A DNA stretch of 64,000 nt, taken from positions 25,159,058 through 25,223,057 of the forward strand of contig CM049310.1 in NCBI GenBank assembly GCA_026874595.1, written 5' to 3'. The stretch comes from Sipunculus nudus (taxonomy: Eukaryota; Annelida; Sipuncula; Golfingiida; Sipunculidae). A model generated the notes under the pieces. That model was not told the origin of the DNA. It did no database searches and saw only the letters and a list, made by a program, of their open reading frames with translations. Position numbers and translations under genes: made by a program. Shown piece by piece: positions 34,279 through 48,700 of this stretch (within the stretch, counting starts at the first letter, position 1; every line of letters starts with the position of its first letter).

Positions 34279-34886
34279 AGTGTGGGTCATTGCTTATTCA
34301 CAAGTTTGTATATTTTCCTTAATCCTCTCTTAGATTTTGTTAATTGAACTTAATAAAATTGTTAATTCTCAACCCATTATACCTGTTTAGGTCTCAAACT
34401 TTCACTGGGCTGTATCTCAAAATTGTTTCATGGTGTCGCTAATATAATCTAAACTGTTTCCTTGGTACCATTTAATCGTGGATATTTGTTCTAAAAGCTG
34501 AGTATCTCTACACTGTGTTATTTCAAAGGTCTTTCCCAAATATGATAAATGTTTAAAAGATTAAATTCCTTTTTTGCGACTAAAAAGATCTCCGGTGAGT
34601 AGATAGGATGCAGGTTTTATGATAGACATGCACACACAGCATAGTGTAGGTATATAGCATTCAAATGAAGCATTTTTTTTCAGAAGTAAACGTAAATTAC
34701 AATCAACTTTTGTTATCTCTTGCATTGTTGTATTATGGATTTGTAATAAGTGTCTTCTCTGTTTTTTCAGGCATTCCAAGTAACGGTACAGATCTTATTT
34801 TAAGTGAAATATTTTAAATTTGAGAATCACTATGGCAATCTATGTGCCGTCTCTCTTACCCGTTACAAACTATTTCATCATTAAGA
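34279..34886. repeat. Conserved 3'-flank block of gene B
   Basis: Partner of 3413-4012, in the same orientation, 2.6 kb beyond the gene B stop. No gene is seen in it. Confidence 0.7.
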
Positions 34887-37514
34887 AAAAGTGCCACTTG
34901 TTGTTAATTTCAATACTTGACATCGATATTCCCGTACTCCTGGCCCACCACAGTTGGTTTTTCCATCATCAGGCCGGGTAGAAAATGACAAATAGCTTGC
35001 TTACTGTACAGCTTTATGACAATCACTAATATTGTTCACTTTCGTTCAAACAGGTAAGTGTTAGCCGAGGATGACATTCCTATTTTATAGTTTTTAGCCT
35101 ATAATGATCACCTGTGTCCTTTGGGGTCTCAAGAGAATCTTCCCAATATATCTGTTGCCTTGAAACAGTTAAACATTGATAAACAGTAACACCATTAATT
35201 TTTTATGTTACTTGATTATATTTTGACGGTAATGTTAACTCATAGACAGGCTATATTTAACATCCAATTAACTTTTAACATCCATCGGCTTGGTCAGTAA
35301 TAAAAACACTGGACTCTGTTTGGATATTAATCCATTAAGCATTGCTTTCTAGAAATACGAATTACTCTCGCTATATGGTACAAGTGGCCCATGGGCCATG
35401 ACGCTCAGCTGAATTCAAGAAGACTTGAACAATGGTTAAAATGACTTTCAGAGTGTTCATAATCATGCATTTTGCCAATAGACTTTAGATATAGGTTGCA
35501 GTGACCTTATTCTACATCAAGCTGCAACCATCTGTGCCCGTCTAACTTACAGAATGTGAAAATCATGTACTTTTACACAGCTTGCAGAAAAGAGGTCTCA
35601 GTGACATTTCAGGTATCCAAGGAGATGTTGTATGGACCTCCCTGAAAGTCATGTATGAGGATTCTAGGCCAAATGGATACAATTTGTGCCTCATCTGACT
35701 AACAGAGTGCTTAAAAGTCATGTTTTCTCCCCTAATTCGAAAATATGGGTCACCATGACCTAATTTTAGGTTTCGAGGGAGATTTGCCTGGAATAATATC
35801 TAGGTCTAACAGTTTGTTCCCAATTAAAGGCCAGACCACTTTATTTGAAGACCTAAAATTATATAAAACAATGCCTTAAAAATATATAATATACAGGTGA
35901 TTCCACCAGTCCTCAGGAACTGATGAAAAGGTCCATGATCAATATGCATGGAAAATATCATGGCGATCAACACATTGATTATTCAGCTATTGGAGCTTTT
36001 GTATCATTTTCTTAATTATTCTGGGGTTACTTACAAGCCCCATAGCTATGAGTTTATGGATCACAAAGACCTAATATCCGATTTCCAAGGAGATTATTCA
36101 ATAACCTCACAGGATATAAAGTTAGAAGATTCTAGGTCTAACAGTTACGATTTGTGCCTGTTAACGGACGAACTGCTTATAGCCTGCTTATAAATACCTA
36201 TAGCCTGACAGGGTTCTATGCCCCTTTTCTACTGATTTCTTAGGTAACAACCCTTGGCTTGCATAAAACCGAGAACAAAAGGAACGTATATATTTGGTAT
36301 AACCCTTCAGATGTTCTTCATTCCGGCCGCAAGTGTTCAAACAAGATTTTTACCCGCAGTTTGAAGTGCCCTGCAAAAGCAAAACCATCCAAAGCGATGC
36401 AGTGTAAATGTAAATTTTCTTGGGATAAATATGAGAAAATGGACAAACAAATGATTATTAAAATTAAAAGCATTCAGTTTGACTGGTAAAGTACATGTTT
36501 ATGTATTATATGACAGAATATACTCGATATTTAAATAAAAATCACAGACCTGATTTTGACGTTAAAACCAGATTTAATGTAACAAGGGGAAATAATCTAT
36601 TGTACGTACACAGACGCAATGGTACCTTCATGATCGATAATTCAGTGAAATGAAAGGGACACTATGTATACCACCAGCATAAAAAAGAACAGTACCTGTC
36701 CAAGTTCTAGGATATCATATCATACAGGACCTGGGAACCAGTTTGGTCCCGCCTGAGACGTCCCAGGGAACACGGCAGCTCAATCTTCCCGGTAAATGGC
36801 CCTTAACATGTGTCACATTGTGTCATAAACAGAACAACTGAAGTTAGTTCTACTTGTGTGCAGGAGGGTATCGTCCGTGCTGCAACGCCTGCTATTCGGA
36901 AATCCTTTATGTACTGGGGACATAATGTGTGATAATAAATAAGTATTCACGATTATCGGCCATAAAATGGATTTTGTCACCATCTACACATCTTTTCGCG
37001 TTTGAATGATACAGTGCACTGTTGAATTACAAATAATTTAGTTTCATACTGTGAGACTATTTTATAAATGGACTACTACCCATATGCAAAGAATTTTTGA
37101 TAAATTTGAGAATTCCTGATGAAAATTGCTGATAAATAAATGAGGTGTATATCCGTGCTTGGCCCTTTGGGGATCATAATAAATGACGGTAATACAAGTC
37201 ATTGGCAGCGAATGTGATAAGGGAAAGCCATGACCATGTCCAATTGAATCTAATTCATGCGTATTGAAATGAAATCATTCGTCATACAGAGGGTAGACTG
37301 GAATTCGAACTGTCTGGGTCACTGACAATAGTCTATCCTGATTATATGAAAAGTAAAGACAATAAAGCAAGCAGAAACAGCTTTGTATTCCCGCGAGTTC
37401 AACCGTAAACACATGTTCATCCTATTTGAATATAACCGTGAATATAACGGCGAGCTGAGCGGCATTATACCAAAACATAGTCCGACTTTACACTGAATTT
37501 CTCTCGTCAGTCTC
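34887..37514. other. Downstream flank of gene B
   Basis: Mostly unrecognised AT-rich DNA with one diverged member of the composite TIR family (35380-36185). No gene supported; the 76-codon frame at 36259 lacks motifs. Confidence 0.5.
35380..36185 (+). mobile_element. Diverged member of the composite TIR family
   Basis: Starts ACAAGTGGCCCATGGGCCAT and GACGCTCAGCTGA, like the left end at 12569. It later holds one unit of the 340-bp type (CCACCAGTCCTCAGGAACTG, GATTCTAGGTCTAACAG) and ends near CGGACGAACTG. It is shorter and more decayed than the 12.6 kb copy. Confidence 0.55.
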
Positions 37515-37733
37515 TCACCCAGCAGTCACCTGCAACTCACATATTTTGTAATTTCCATTGCCACCGGAAGTGAGTATGCGCAAGTACACGTGATCACAGG
37601 CTTTGTTGTTGCAGCGGCATGAGAAGGATAGGCCAGATGACGTTACTGTCGTCTGCTGGCAGGCTATAAATTCTCCCTGGTAGTTTTGTACAGGTCCATA
37701 TCTTCCAACGTAAGCAACTGTGCCGTGTTGATC
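37515..37733 (-). CDS. Gene B exon 11: second half of F5/8C-like domain and stop
   Basis: Residues 494-565 and TGA at 37515-37517. GTVAYVGRYGPVQNYQGEF, IACQQT, FSCRCNNKACDHVYLRI, CELQVTAG. Same length as gene A exon 11; roughly 60% identical by eye. Confidence 0.85.
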   Translation of the reverse strand, partial: DQHGTVAYVGRYGPVQNYQGEFIACQQTTVTSSGLSFSCRCNNKACDHVYLRILTSGGNGNYKICELQVTAG

Positions 37734-38510
37734 CTAAAAGGGAACATGAGAAACGATATATTCAAAGCATACAAATAGGAACATGTTGCGCACCATGTCA
37801 CTTCCATGCGGAGGCTGGAAGGGGACATGCATAAAATGATTTTTATTTCGTGAGCACGAGATACTGTCGCGTTTACATGAAATAGTATCGCGTGCGCATA
37901 ACATAACTATCGCCTGCGCACAAATAACTATCGCGTATGTTAAAACTTTCATTTTAACTTTTATTTCAAGGCCACGTATCAAAGTACTGGGTATTAATGA
38001 AGCAGGAACGATTATAATGACGGACATGTCACTCAAGTATTATAATTTACGTCTATATTTTTTAGCTTATTACCATTTCTGGAGTTACATAACGTTTCAA
38101 GTTCGACATGTTGCTTTCACTCTGAATTGATGTTGGGTGGTCATATATCGTCAATGTGTCGATACAGGGGATCTGACGATGTCGGTACGATATTTGATTT
38201 TGTATCCCGTTATATCGATGCACCGGTGACATGATAACTGTCATGCTACCAAAGCGGCTAGTAACCGGTTAGTAACTGATCATGGTTAATATCAAATCTC
38301 GTAATTAAAAGGTACGTGAACTGTTTCTGCATGTGCAGTAATTTGCTGTACCCGTTGATAAAACCTGTCGGCACTAATTACACCTATGTCATCGACAAGG
38401 TGTTTTTTTTTAATTGTTTTATTTGTCATTTTATGCTTTCAGTGCAATTAAAGTTAATTTAGTGGACAATATTAATATTTTCATGTTCAAAAGATATTAT
38501 ATTAAGATGG

Positions 38511-38569
<59 letters not shown>

Positions 38570-41323
38570 TTACGCCACTCATTGAGATGTCACTGGTTGG
38601 AAGGTCTTTACCAAGTAGTTTCACATTGAGGTATCGTGACCCAGATATATGTATGATGTGCGCGTGCAAAGTCACGTCTTTCCTGCCAACGAATGTCATG
38701 CAGGTGGTCAAAGACTTATCCGTTAGTTTGGCTGTGTCATGTGACGGTTCCCAATTCACGTACTGGCGTAATTCTAGATCTAAAACAGATGTTATATTCA
38801 TCATTCTGAGCAGGAATTTTTAATAAGGAATAATTTAGTTAAATATTTATATATAGATATATATAAAGCTTGGGTGCTTATCTCAAGTTATTCTGAATTA
38901 TTTTACAGGAGAAAGGATAAGAAAAACATTACCATGGGAGAGCCTCCTCCGTCAGTCCAAGGAAAACTATTCCTAAAAATCCTTGATAAGGAATCCACAA
39001 CAATGTACGAAATATGTCGGCCTATAGGAAAAATTATAGTTAAATGTCTTTATAGCTGGATTGCCTTGTGTAGATTGTCTTGTGTAGGTTGGCCATACTG
39101 TAGTTTGGTCAGAGAGTGCCGCTGATATACAAATATGGGGCTATGTTTACATAGAAAAAGGCATGTATTGGACTGAGAGATATTTTAGAGGTCAAATGAA
39201 AATAAGTTACCCAGTATTTCGGGGACGGGATGGTAGCAGCGTAGTGGTCCAAGGGTGAAGTAAAGTTCCTCATTATAGCTGCCGGTATCGCCAAATGCAA
39301 CGGTCTTAAGGGGCAAAGGCGTGGCGTCCGAATCATAGAAGTATCCTTCACTTGTACCCCACTTTCCGACATTGTCCAGACCTAAACATCTGAAATATGT
39401 TATAATGATAATAATAATAATAATAATAATAATAATAGTAATAACCGAATAACTAACTAGATGTGTCGGAACGACACGAATGTCCCCGCCTGGGGCAAAT
39501 AGGAAACATTTGTTAAATTTTGAAAAAGGTGTCGTATGGTCAAAAGTAGGTCAACAAGGGCAAAATGCAAACTCGATCTGTAACAGGTCATTATCAAGCA
39601 ACACACCAAAAATCAGGCCAGTATCTTCAGGCATTGTGAATAAAAGTCCATACATGTGCATTTTCCATAAAAATTTTTGTCTTTCATGAAATTTTCTATG
39701 TTTAGGAGCCTAGGAGCCGTAAAACAATCAAAAGTAGGTAAACCGGGACGAAACGCGAACTCGATCTGTAACTGTCATTCTCTGCCCACACATAAAAAAT
39801 CTGGGTGGTATCTGCAGGCATTGAGGAAAAAAGTCCGTACATATGCATTTGTTATGAAAATTTCTATTTTTCATGAAACTTTCTATGTTCAGGAGCAGTC
39901 AAACGGTCAAAAGTAGGTCAACTGAGACAAAACGTGAACTTGTTCTGTAACTGTTCATTATCTGCCTACACACCAAAACTCAGATCAATATCTGCAGGTT
40001 TTGCGAAAAAAAGTCTGTACATGTGTATTTGTCATGAAAATTTATATTTTTCATTAAATTTTCTATGTTCAGGAGCCGTAAAATGGTCAAAAGTGGGTCA
40101 AACGGGACGAAACACGAACTCGATCTGTAACTGGTCTATATCTGCCCACACTCCAAAAATCAGGCCAATATCTGCAGGAATTGCGAAAAAAAGTCCGTAC
40201 ATGTGTATTTGTCATAAAAATTGTTATTTTTATAAAATTTTCTAAGTTTAGGAGCCGTAAAACAATCAAAATTAGGTCAACCGGGACAAAACGCGAACTA
40301 GATCTGTAACTGGTCTATATCTGCCTACACACCAAATATCAGGCCAATATCTGCAGGCATTGCGAAAAAAAAGTCCGTACAACTGTTTGATTTTGGAATG
40401 ACGGAAGGACGGAAGGACGGAATGACGGACATGGGTAAAACTATATGCCCCGGCCACTTTGTGGCGGGGGCATAAAAAAATCAATTGGTGCAAGGCATTA
40501 GCACTAAGGCCTTCGCAAGGTCCTTTATATTGTGAAATAATATAAACAGAACCATTAAATATAGACTTGGGCTTTTATGTAGCACATTTAACTTTGAAAA
40601 TATAATCTCCTGTTTCTGTAGATACTCTTTCGTAAAAATCTGCTCATCCCTGTGATATCTACTTCTGAATATGCCAAGAAACATAACTAGCTGATCCCTA
40701 GACTCCCCTTGTATTATCGACTGAGCAGCTTTCGTTGAAGATACAGCGGCACGGCGGGTAGTATGGGTTCTTGATGTCCACATATTCCATCAGCTGATGG
40801 TTCTGGAACAACAACCAGTTGTCGGATGCAGACACATCTTTGCTCTCCACTTTCATGTACTGTTCACAGCGAACCGCGGAAGTCTGTTAGGAAGCAATCA
40901 GTATGAATATTTTGTTATATGTTTGAAAGACGTATTTCGCCCTCTCTCTCTCTCTCTCCCTCTCTCTCCCTCTTGGTATCAGAGACATTTGTTTCGTAAT
41001 TTTTCAAAAGATAACCAGATTTCTTGCATTGACACGCTACACTGACAGTTGTAATGCCCCATGACTCTATAACTTGAGGTTTATGCACCTCCTCACGCAA
41101 CCATTATTCACTACAGTGGTCCCAGATCTCCTTCGATTTAACCACTAAGATTCTCTGTGTTCCACCAACAAGGCTAGCTCAGAGTAAAGACTTGTAATCA
41201 GACCAATGAGAGCGTGGTATGGCATTGTGCATCCAGCTCCATATTCTAAACATGAGACATGCGCTCTCGTTCGTCTGATTCTTGTTTCTGGGCCAGAATC
41301 GGTGTAAACAGACAATTTTAATG

Positions 41324-41368
<45 letters not shown>

Positions 41369-42714
41369 ATTCTATTGTCTGAATTAAAAACTTAGGTAGA
41401 CCAGCGCGGTATATATGCTCGATTGTTCGGGCATCACGTTTACGTTCAAGAAGGTTACATTTAAAGATATGTGACATAAACAACTGCTTGTTCTGACCTT
41501 CAAAACTGTCAGCTGCGTCCCAGTGATGTCATACAGAGGACTTGCCAGAAAGGAACCGCGAGGTTCGTATCCGTTCACGTGACGGCGAGATTCCATGTCG
41601 TGACTTACAATCGTAACAGCTTCGGAAAACTCGGACAGTGCACACTGTACGTTCACTGTGGAATCTGTCAAGATGACATAGTCTTAAGAGGCAGATCTAG
41701 ACGGATATTCCATATAAAAAAAACTGTGTCTGACAAATATACACTTCAAATATAATGGTGTAAATATAATAATGAAGCCCGCTTCCTTTGCCCATAATAT
41801 ATCTAAATAACGACGGTGACCTCATTCATGCGCAACTTTGCGGTAACACTTTAAGTGAACACGTGCCAAACACAATTGGCTAATGCACTGGCAACTTTGG
41901 CGAAAAAATCCTTGATAGTTTCCCAATTTTCCGAAAACTGACATTACAAATTATACCAAAACAAGTGAAAATTGTATTTTCAGATAAAAGTCATAAAAAA
42001 CAGGGTCATCAGAAGCAAGGGTGAATGTCACAAGTGAGAAAAGAGTACTGGTAATTGCAGATATTTGATTTTAGATGCAGACCATGTTGAGACAGTCTTA
42101 AGTCCCAAGAGGACCAGATCGGTGGATTTAACAAGGGAACGAAGACATAACGATAAGAATAATAGCATATGATGTATTAATGACAAGCTGGCAGGTTAGT
42201 TTTACGTTAGAACCTTAGTTTTGTGCCAGCCTTAAGAAAAAACAGCTGGATGTTATACGCTTGTTTAAAAAAAATTTAACTTTCCAGACACCGATATTCA
42301 TGAGTAAACCTGACCCAAGGAATAAACCTGATAAAAGCCGAAACTCCTACTTTTCAACCTTACTCCTCAACCAATCACTTGGCCATTAACACATGTTGAC
42401 CAATTTGATTTTACCAGAACAGACCATATGATTTTATTTACCAGTATCAGGAACATATTAAAAATGATGTGAATAGAATTCTCAGGGGGTTAATTCTGTC
42501 TGACATTTAGAAAGGCAGCATCATTAACCAGTGAAGGATTATATGATATGGCCCTTCCTCAGAAACAGTGTGAATGTGACGCCTCACCTCCCCGACCCTC
42601 TGGGTCAACAGCGTACTCGGTATTTATCTGTAACATCCCCGCAGACGCCAAGTCCCCACAGTGCTTCATTCCCAGGCTCGCTTAAAAAAAACAGAAGCCG
42701 TTTTTAAATTACAG

Positions 42715-42761
<47 letters not shown>

Positions 42762-45700
42762 CGTATAGAATATACTTTAGTACATACAAAAAGTGTACCT
42801 CATTATTATATACAGAAATCGTGTTTTATATATGATTTATATTAAGATATACAGAAAACTCCTAGTTTGTATATAAAGCAGGAATAAGTGACAAAACAGC
42901 CCTCCAACGTTCCACCTTTATTCATTTAAAGGGAGCCCTAATGTCTCTGTGAGAGATTTACTCCTGTGATTCCGCCCGATCCCAAACAGGAATCTTATGC
43001 AGATTCAGAGGAAGACCTATGCAGATAACTTCAGAACACTTGCTGGATGGTGGATCCCTTACAAGTCCAATGACGTCACAAAAGGAAAGACCCTCCTTAT
43101 AGCCTTCCCAACATGCTTCAACACGCTTTTAACCGGAGCTCGTTGTAGACAAACATCCAACTTTCTTGAGAGTGTCACACCGGTAAAGATGTGGACGTCC
43201 AGATTCTTTTAAAAAGTCAAACAAACTGGCTCAGCTGTTCACTCTGTTACTGGTCACATTACCAGTGCGCACACGTAACACCGGGATGTAACACTGTTTG
43301 CCTCACTTAGTGGCTCGCGTTGTGTCTACAGAACATTAAGTCCAACAGATTCACGGATTTCTTGTAATCCACAATTTCTCGCTTGAGTATTCACGTTTAA
43401 CATGGTTCACGCACCGCGCACAGACTATTTATTCTTCGCGTTGAATCACAGTCTTTCACAGCTGATGTCTCCTGGAATCATCCAGATGTAGGTATCAGAA
43501 GGGGCTTCCACACAGCAATATCCTGTACCTCTACAGTTAAGCGTTTAAATAAAGTCCTCGGTCTGTTCCTGGAAGCGTTCACAACAGGTTATAAATCGCC
43601 AATTTACCAGTCCGTCTGCTAATATGCGAAATTCGCTCTAAAAACCGTGTGGCCTTCCCCAGACATCGACTATCTACGCATGAAGACATTACATCTCAGC
43701 TGTCTCCACTGTGACCGTCAATGAATACATGAATGCTAATGTGGATACGACTACAGAGATAGAAATCCTGTGAACTTAATATTAACAGGTGCTATTCCTT
43801 TGTAAATCACAACAAACACATGTTACTATAGAGACCGCCAAACAGAGACGGCTCGAAAGTAATAACACCGTACCGAGATTAATATCAAACGAAACACGTG
43901 TGCTCCCTAACCGCTAATCTTCTTTGAAATTAACATCAAATGAGTTGCGTGTGTTCTTTAACCAACGATCTCACGCTAAAATCTAAACATGATATTCCAT
44001 ATTCATGTACAGTAAATTATCAAAACAATCATCCGGTTGACTCCCTACTAGAACACACAAAACAATACCTAAGTCAACATTCTCTGGTGACAGAGAGTAA
44101 AAATCAATATTTGCATATATACTTAATATTCCGTTATAATATTGTACAAACTTGGTCTAAACGATGCTGTTAACATGAACACAAATATATATATATATAT
44201 TGAAAGGTAAATATGTAAGGAAGGAACTTCTGACATACAAGCAGTTTATGTGTTTGCCCGCGTGTAGTTACCTGATGAGGGCATGTCAGTGAAATTATAT
44301 TAAAGAGTATAGTTCAACATTTCAAACCTAACTTTTGCCAAGTTTTTTTTTTTTTTTTGCTCTTATTTATGCGTACAGAATAGAATGTCATAATGAAACG
44401 GACCTGTTTAGTTTGCAATCTATTACAACTCCATATATATGTGTATGTGTGGGTGGGTGGGTGTGTTTGTATAACCGAACTTAAGATATTGACTGCACAC
44501 CAAACTCGCGAGGACTTTTTTTCTTTGAAGACTTACACACGGGTACTGGCAAAACGAAAAGCTGTTAAAGCATTATTAAAGAATTTAAAAAGCTGGGAAA
44601 CATATGCTGGGGACGTTTCTTGCATGTCCTCTGGAAGAACGTTTAGCGTCTAACCAGCCCTTTTCTGTTAAAAAAAGTGTGCGATGATACATGCGTCTTT
44701 TACTGTTGGTTTTTTTTTTTATCTCAGTAGCACTTCTTCACTGAAGCGGAACTTCTGGTCCTCAAAAGTGCGGTGTTACAGCTAGGTCCTCGCTGGTATG
44801 GTCATCCGCGTATTGTGTGTGTGTGTCTGATGGTGTGTGTGCGTGTGTGTGCATGTTTAACCTGCAGTGATTGAGTGGTAGCATCTGAGGGGTCCTAGTG
44901 TATAGTATAATTCTTCAGAGACATCGCCTGTGTCCCCACCCAAGACCGCCGTGACTGGGAGCGGGACATTTGTAGAATCGTGCAGGTATCCTTCATCTGC
45001 ATCCCATGTAGCATCCTGGTGACAGTTACAGCTAAAAAATGACAAAGACTCGAAATATAGACCCTCGTCCCATCTTGGGAGGGAAAATATCAATATTTAT
45101 CCCATGAATTCTAGAATTATCTTCAGCTAGGAGAAAACTACCTCGATTAAGACTTTCAAGTGGCTTACTGTTCTTGAGTAACGTGTCCGTACAAATATAT
45201 AACCCAGTTGTCACTCCCGCGCCATTCCTCTCGGTGAGATGGCTTTACGGGTAATATGAAGGTGATAGTGAACAAACTTACAACGCTCCCTTTTGAGTAC
45301 AGTCTAGTTGCGGATATACCATCAGGTTAGATGTTCGATCACACCAAAACTATTGTTCATATCGCCGAGGGGTTATGTAATATAAAGACCTGGGTATAGT
45401 AAAAACGGCTTTATAGGTTATTTACTTGCATAATAACCCCATAAAAAGCTATTCGAGCAACTGTGTCTAAACCCCTGCTTCAATTTTCATGAAACTTAAC
45501 TTTGCTTGTGATATACCGGCTACTGTGGCTCAGGGGTAGAGCACAAGACTCAAAGTCGGGAGGTCGTGAGTTCTAATCTCAGCCGAAGAGCGGTGAAGTT
45601 TCAGGGTCGGCCCCCACCTAGGGATAAGCGTCTGCAGGCTTAATGGGAAGGCTGTGCCATACAGCCGTGTATCACTGACAAACGAGTGCGTCTCCTTTTT

Positions 45701-48700
45701 TGGGGGGGGGGGGGGTGTTCCTCGGTGTTATGGACCCAGCAATGGGGATGATCACACACTCAGGACCCGCAGGTGCGGTATACACCGGGCCTGGGTTACA
45801 TCAGGATACAAAAAATAATATGATAAGAAAGGAGTGCTGCCCCCCTGTCACGTAGTCCAAAACCGAAATGGAAAGATGCAGATGTACATACTTAGATTGA
45901 GAATTAAATAAGAGAGCATAAAAAATGGAGGCGGTTACCTCCACAAAAAAAAACTTATAAAAACTTGTGAGTCAAATCAGGCCATATAAATCGGAGATGT
46001 CACCAAACCAATCAGATAATTTGTGTTTTCCCTACCTCTGGCTAGCTCCTGTACATGACTCTTTGAAAATGCATTGACAACCCGGTGCGTATGGGTTGGT
46101 CGGGCTGTTATAAGATATTTGTGTACCTCCGAGACCCTCAAGCCAGTGGTGAGAAGTATAAATACCTAAACACTCCACCTTCATTTTCTGTTCACAGCGG
46201 GTGGCCAGTTGCTGTAATAAATGAATAAACTTGTATTCTTTAATGTCAGAGTCATACCTAATCAACAAATGTGTGTATCAATTTATGAATTAGCAAACGT
46301 TATGTTTTAAACGATGAGGTAATGTTGTATACACGTGTATTGTAAATTACATGACTGGAACAACCTGTTGGCTTGTCTGGCAAGTCTGATAAAGATCATA
46401 TGTATTTAATCATTTTTTAGGACAAGGAGTTATAATAAGATTAAAGGTAAACATTAGAAAAAAATAAAGTGTCCTGGTAACGTGAAGAAAACTAATGATA
46501 CTGTACGGTAGACATCTAAACTTTTTTTATATACCTGTATTTTCAGCACTTCCTTCCTATATCTGTATCCTACAAATACTTGATATTTTGTTTGTTTGCA
46601 CACTACATTTAATACGTGCCTCATACCGGACTAAACTGCGCATTTTCTCCGAAAAACAAATTCCTGAGGAATTCTTAGGTGGAATCAGGGGCGACTCGTT
46701 TAAAGAATTTCCAACCTACAGCTGTATTTAATGATTCACGGACGTTTATGCCATGCCCCGCGTCGTCACATTGATCCGAACAACAAGATATGTGATTAGT
46801 TTGGAATGTCACCACCAGGTGTCCTTCTCTCAGCCAACGAAGACAAAGAGACGATAACTTTGTTTTGGACACATAAAATCCAACTACCTTTTTTTAAAGG
46901 TTGACCCAAATGGTCACTTTTTCAACATCCACCGATCAGGATGGGTATTTGTTACAAGACGGATCTATATTAGGAATGATTTCATGAAACGAAGAATATT
47001 GTAATTTAAAGACATCTCATTACCATTTAAGAAATTCTACAGTATCCAGCATGTTTACCCGGATGCGAAGTAAATGATTCACTTTGCAAGATATCTGTTT
47101 CATCTATAATCAGCCTTTATTGGGAAAGTGGAAGTATAATAAAAGAGAACATATCATTTTACTTAATATTACCAACCTTGGATGCTTTAGTATAGCGAGT
47201 ATTACCTTCAAGGTCGTAATTGCTGTAACCGACATCTGGTAATTAGGGTTTGCCCTGAAGAATCCGGGGTTCTCGTATCCAATCACGTGTATTCTCTGTT
47301 CCTTGTCGTGATGGATGACGGTCACGGCCGTAGTGGGCCCGGTCTGAAGGCATTCTACCTCTGTCACAGGATAAAACATACGTACATAATCACGTATGCC
47401 CTTATGAGTATGCATTTGGTGTATATGATGTACATAATCAGTGTAATGATTGTTGATTTTGTAACCTGAATACCATTACAACAGGTCCATGATTATGTGT
47501 CCTACGAGAAAAAAGACACTTAGAATATGACTATATGTGAAACCTCGTTGTGATGAATCCTCATCTTGATGCGAGTCATCTGAATCAACTCCAGTATTCA
47601 ACATTTCATGAACATCCGCCCAGCCGTCTCTCAATGATCCGACCTTTTATATGTTTTTTTTTTTGCATGCATTTTTAATAAAAAGAGTATCAACTCTAAT
47701 GCTGAAACGTTAAATTTTACCATATAGGATACATAAGACCCCGTGATCAAATTTCACATTTTCCACGTAATTTCCTTAGATGTTATGTTAAAGAGACATA
47801 ATCAGGAGCAATATTATGTCAGTTAAGGTTCATGTTTGCTCTATACAAACGTTTTATAGCAAAACCAATCCTGCACACAGTCAAAGAACCTCGCATACGG
47901 CTATGTAACACCTGGTTATGGTTCAGTCCACGTGTGTCTGTTTACCATAACAAGGCCGCGTGACCAGATGTCCGATTTTGTGCATGCGCGACATATCCAA
48001 ACCAAGAACTTATCCAAACCAGCCCATACACGGACCTTCATGCCCTCTGATATATCTCTGCTGAGTTGACATTATGGTCCATGGGCCGAATGCAAATTTA
48101 TTTTAGAACTTGTCGGAGCAGATCTGTAGAACAGGTCCAGGGACCTCAGCGGAAATGACACGCGTAGCACAGTGAAAGCCGCAACATAGAAATAAAAGAC
48201 ACATAAGACTGATTCATTACTCTTTTTAACCTCTTAATACAATGCTCGACTTAAACATTATCAGTCAAATATAATAAAAATGATTTAAAAAAGCGCTAAC
48301 AGAATTAATCTAAATGCGGTATAATCACGCGCAACGTTTAGTATGCATGACCAGGTAAACAAACTGAAACTTGTGACGTCTTATGAGCACTTCCGCCCTC
48401 TGCGAATCTACATATCCTTAATCCAGCGGTAAACATAAATGGCATAACTCTGCTAATCCAAATCTGCTAAAAGTATCGGCGGAAGTAGCTAAGTCTTGCA
48501 CATGCGCATCACCGATCTAACAGATAAACTACCGGTGGTCTATTCCGCAAAAAGAAAAGGAATGTTGCACAATACGGATAATTAAGCGTACTACCGACAC
48601 CTGTCGCATAAAATACTGTTGCGTGGCTTCTAAAGTTGTTGCTCTACAATGCTCAGAATATAGGTCACAATAACGAACCTTACGTTTCCAGAGAGGTCCT

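Noticed and set aside
39480-40245. Three overlapping open frames of 69-103 codons
   Set aside because: They lie in the 180-bp units of the TIR element; frames are not kept from unit to unit.
45519-45586. Possible tRNA gene
   Set aside because: A- and B-boxes are good but the stems are mismatched and the element continues as a SINE body.
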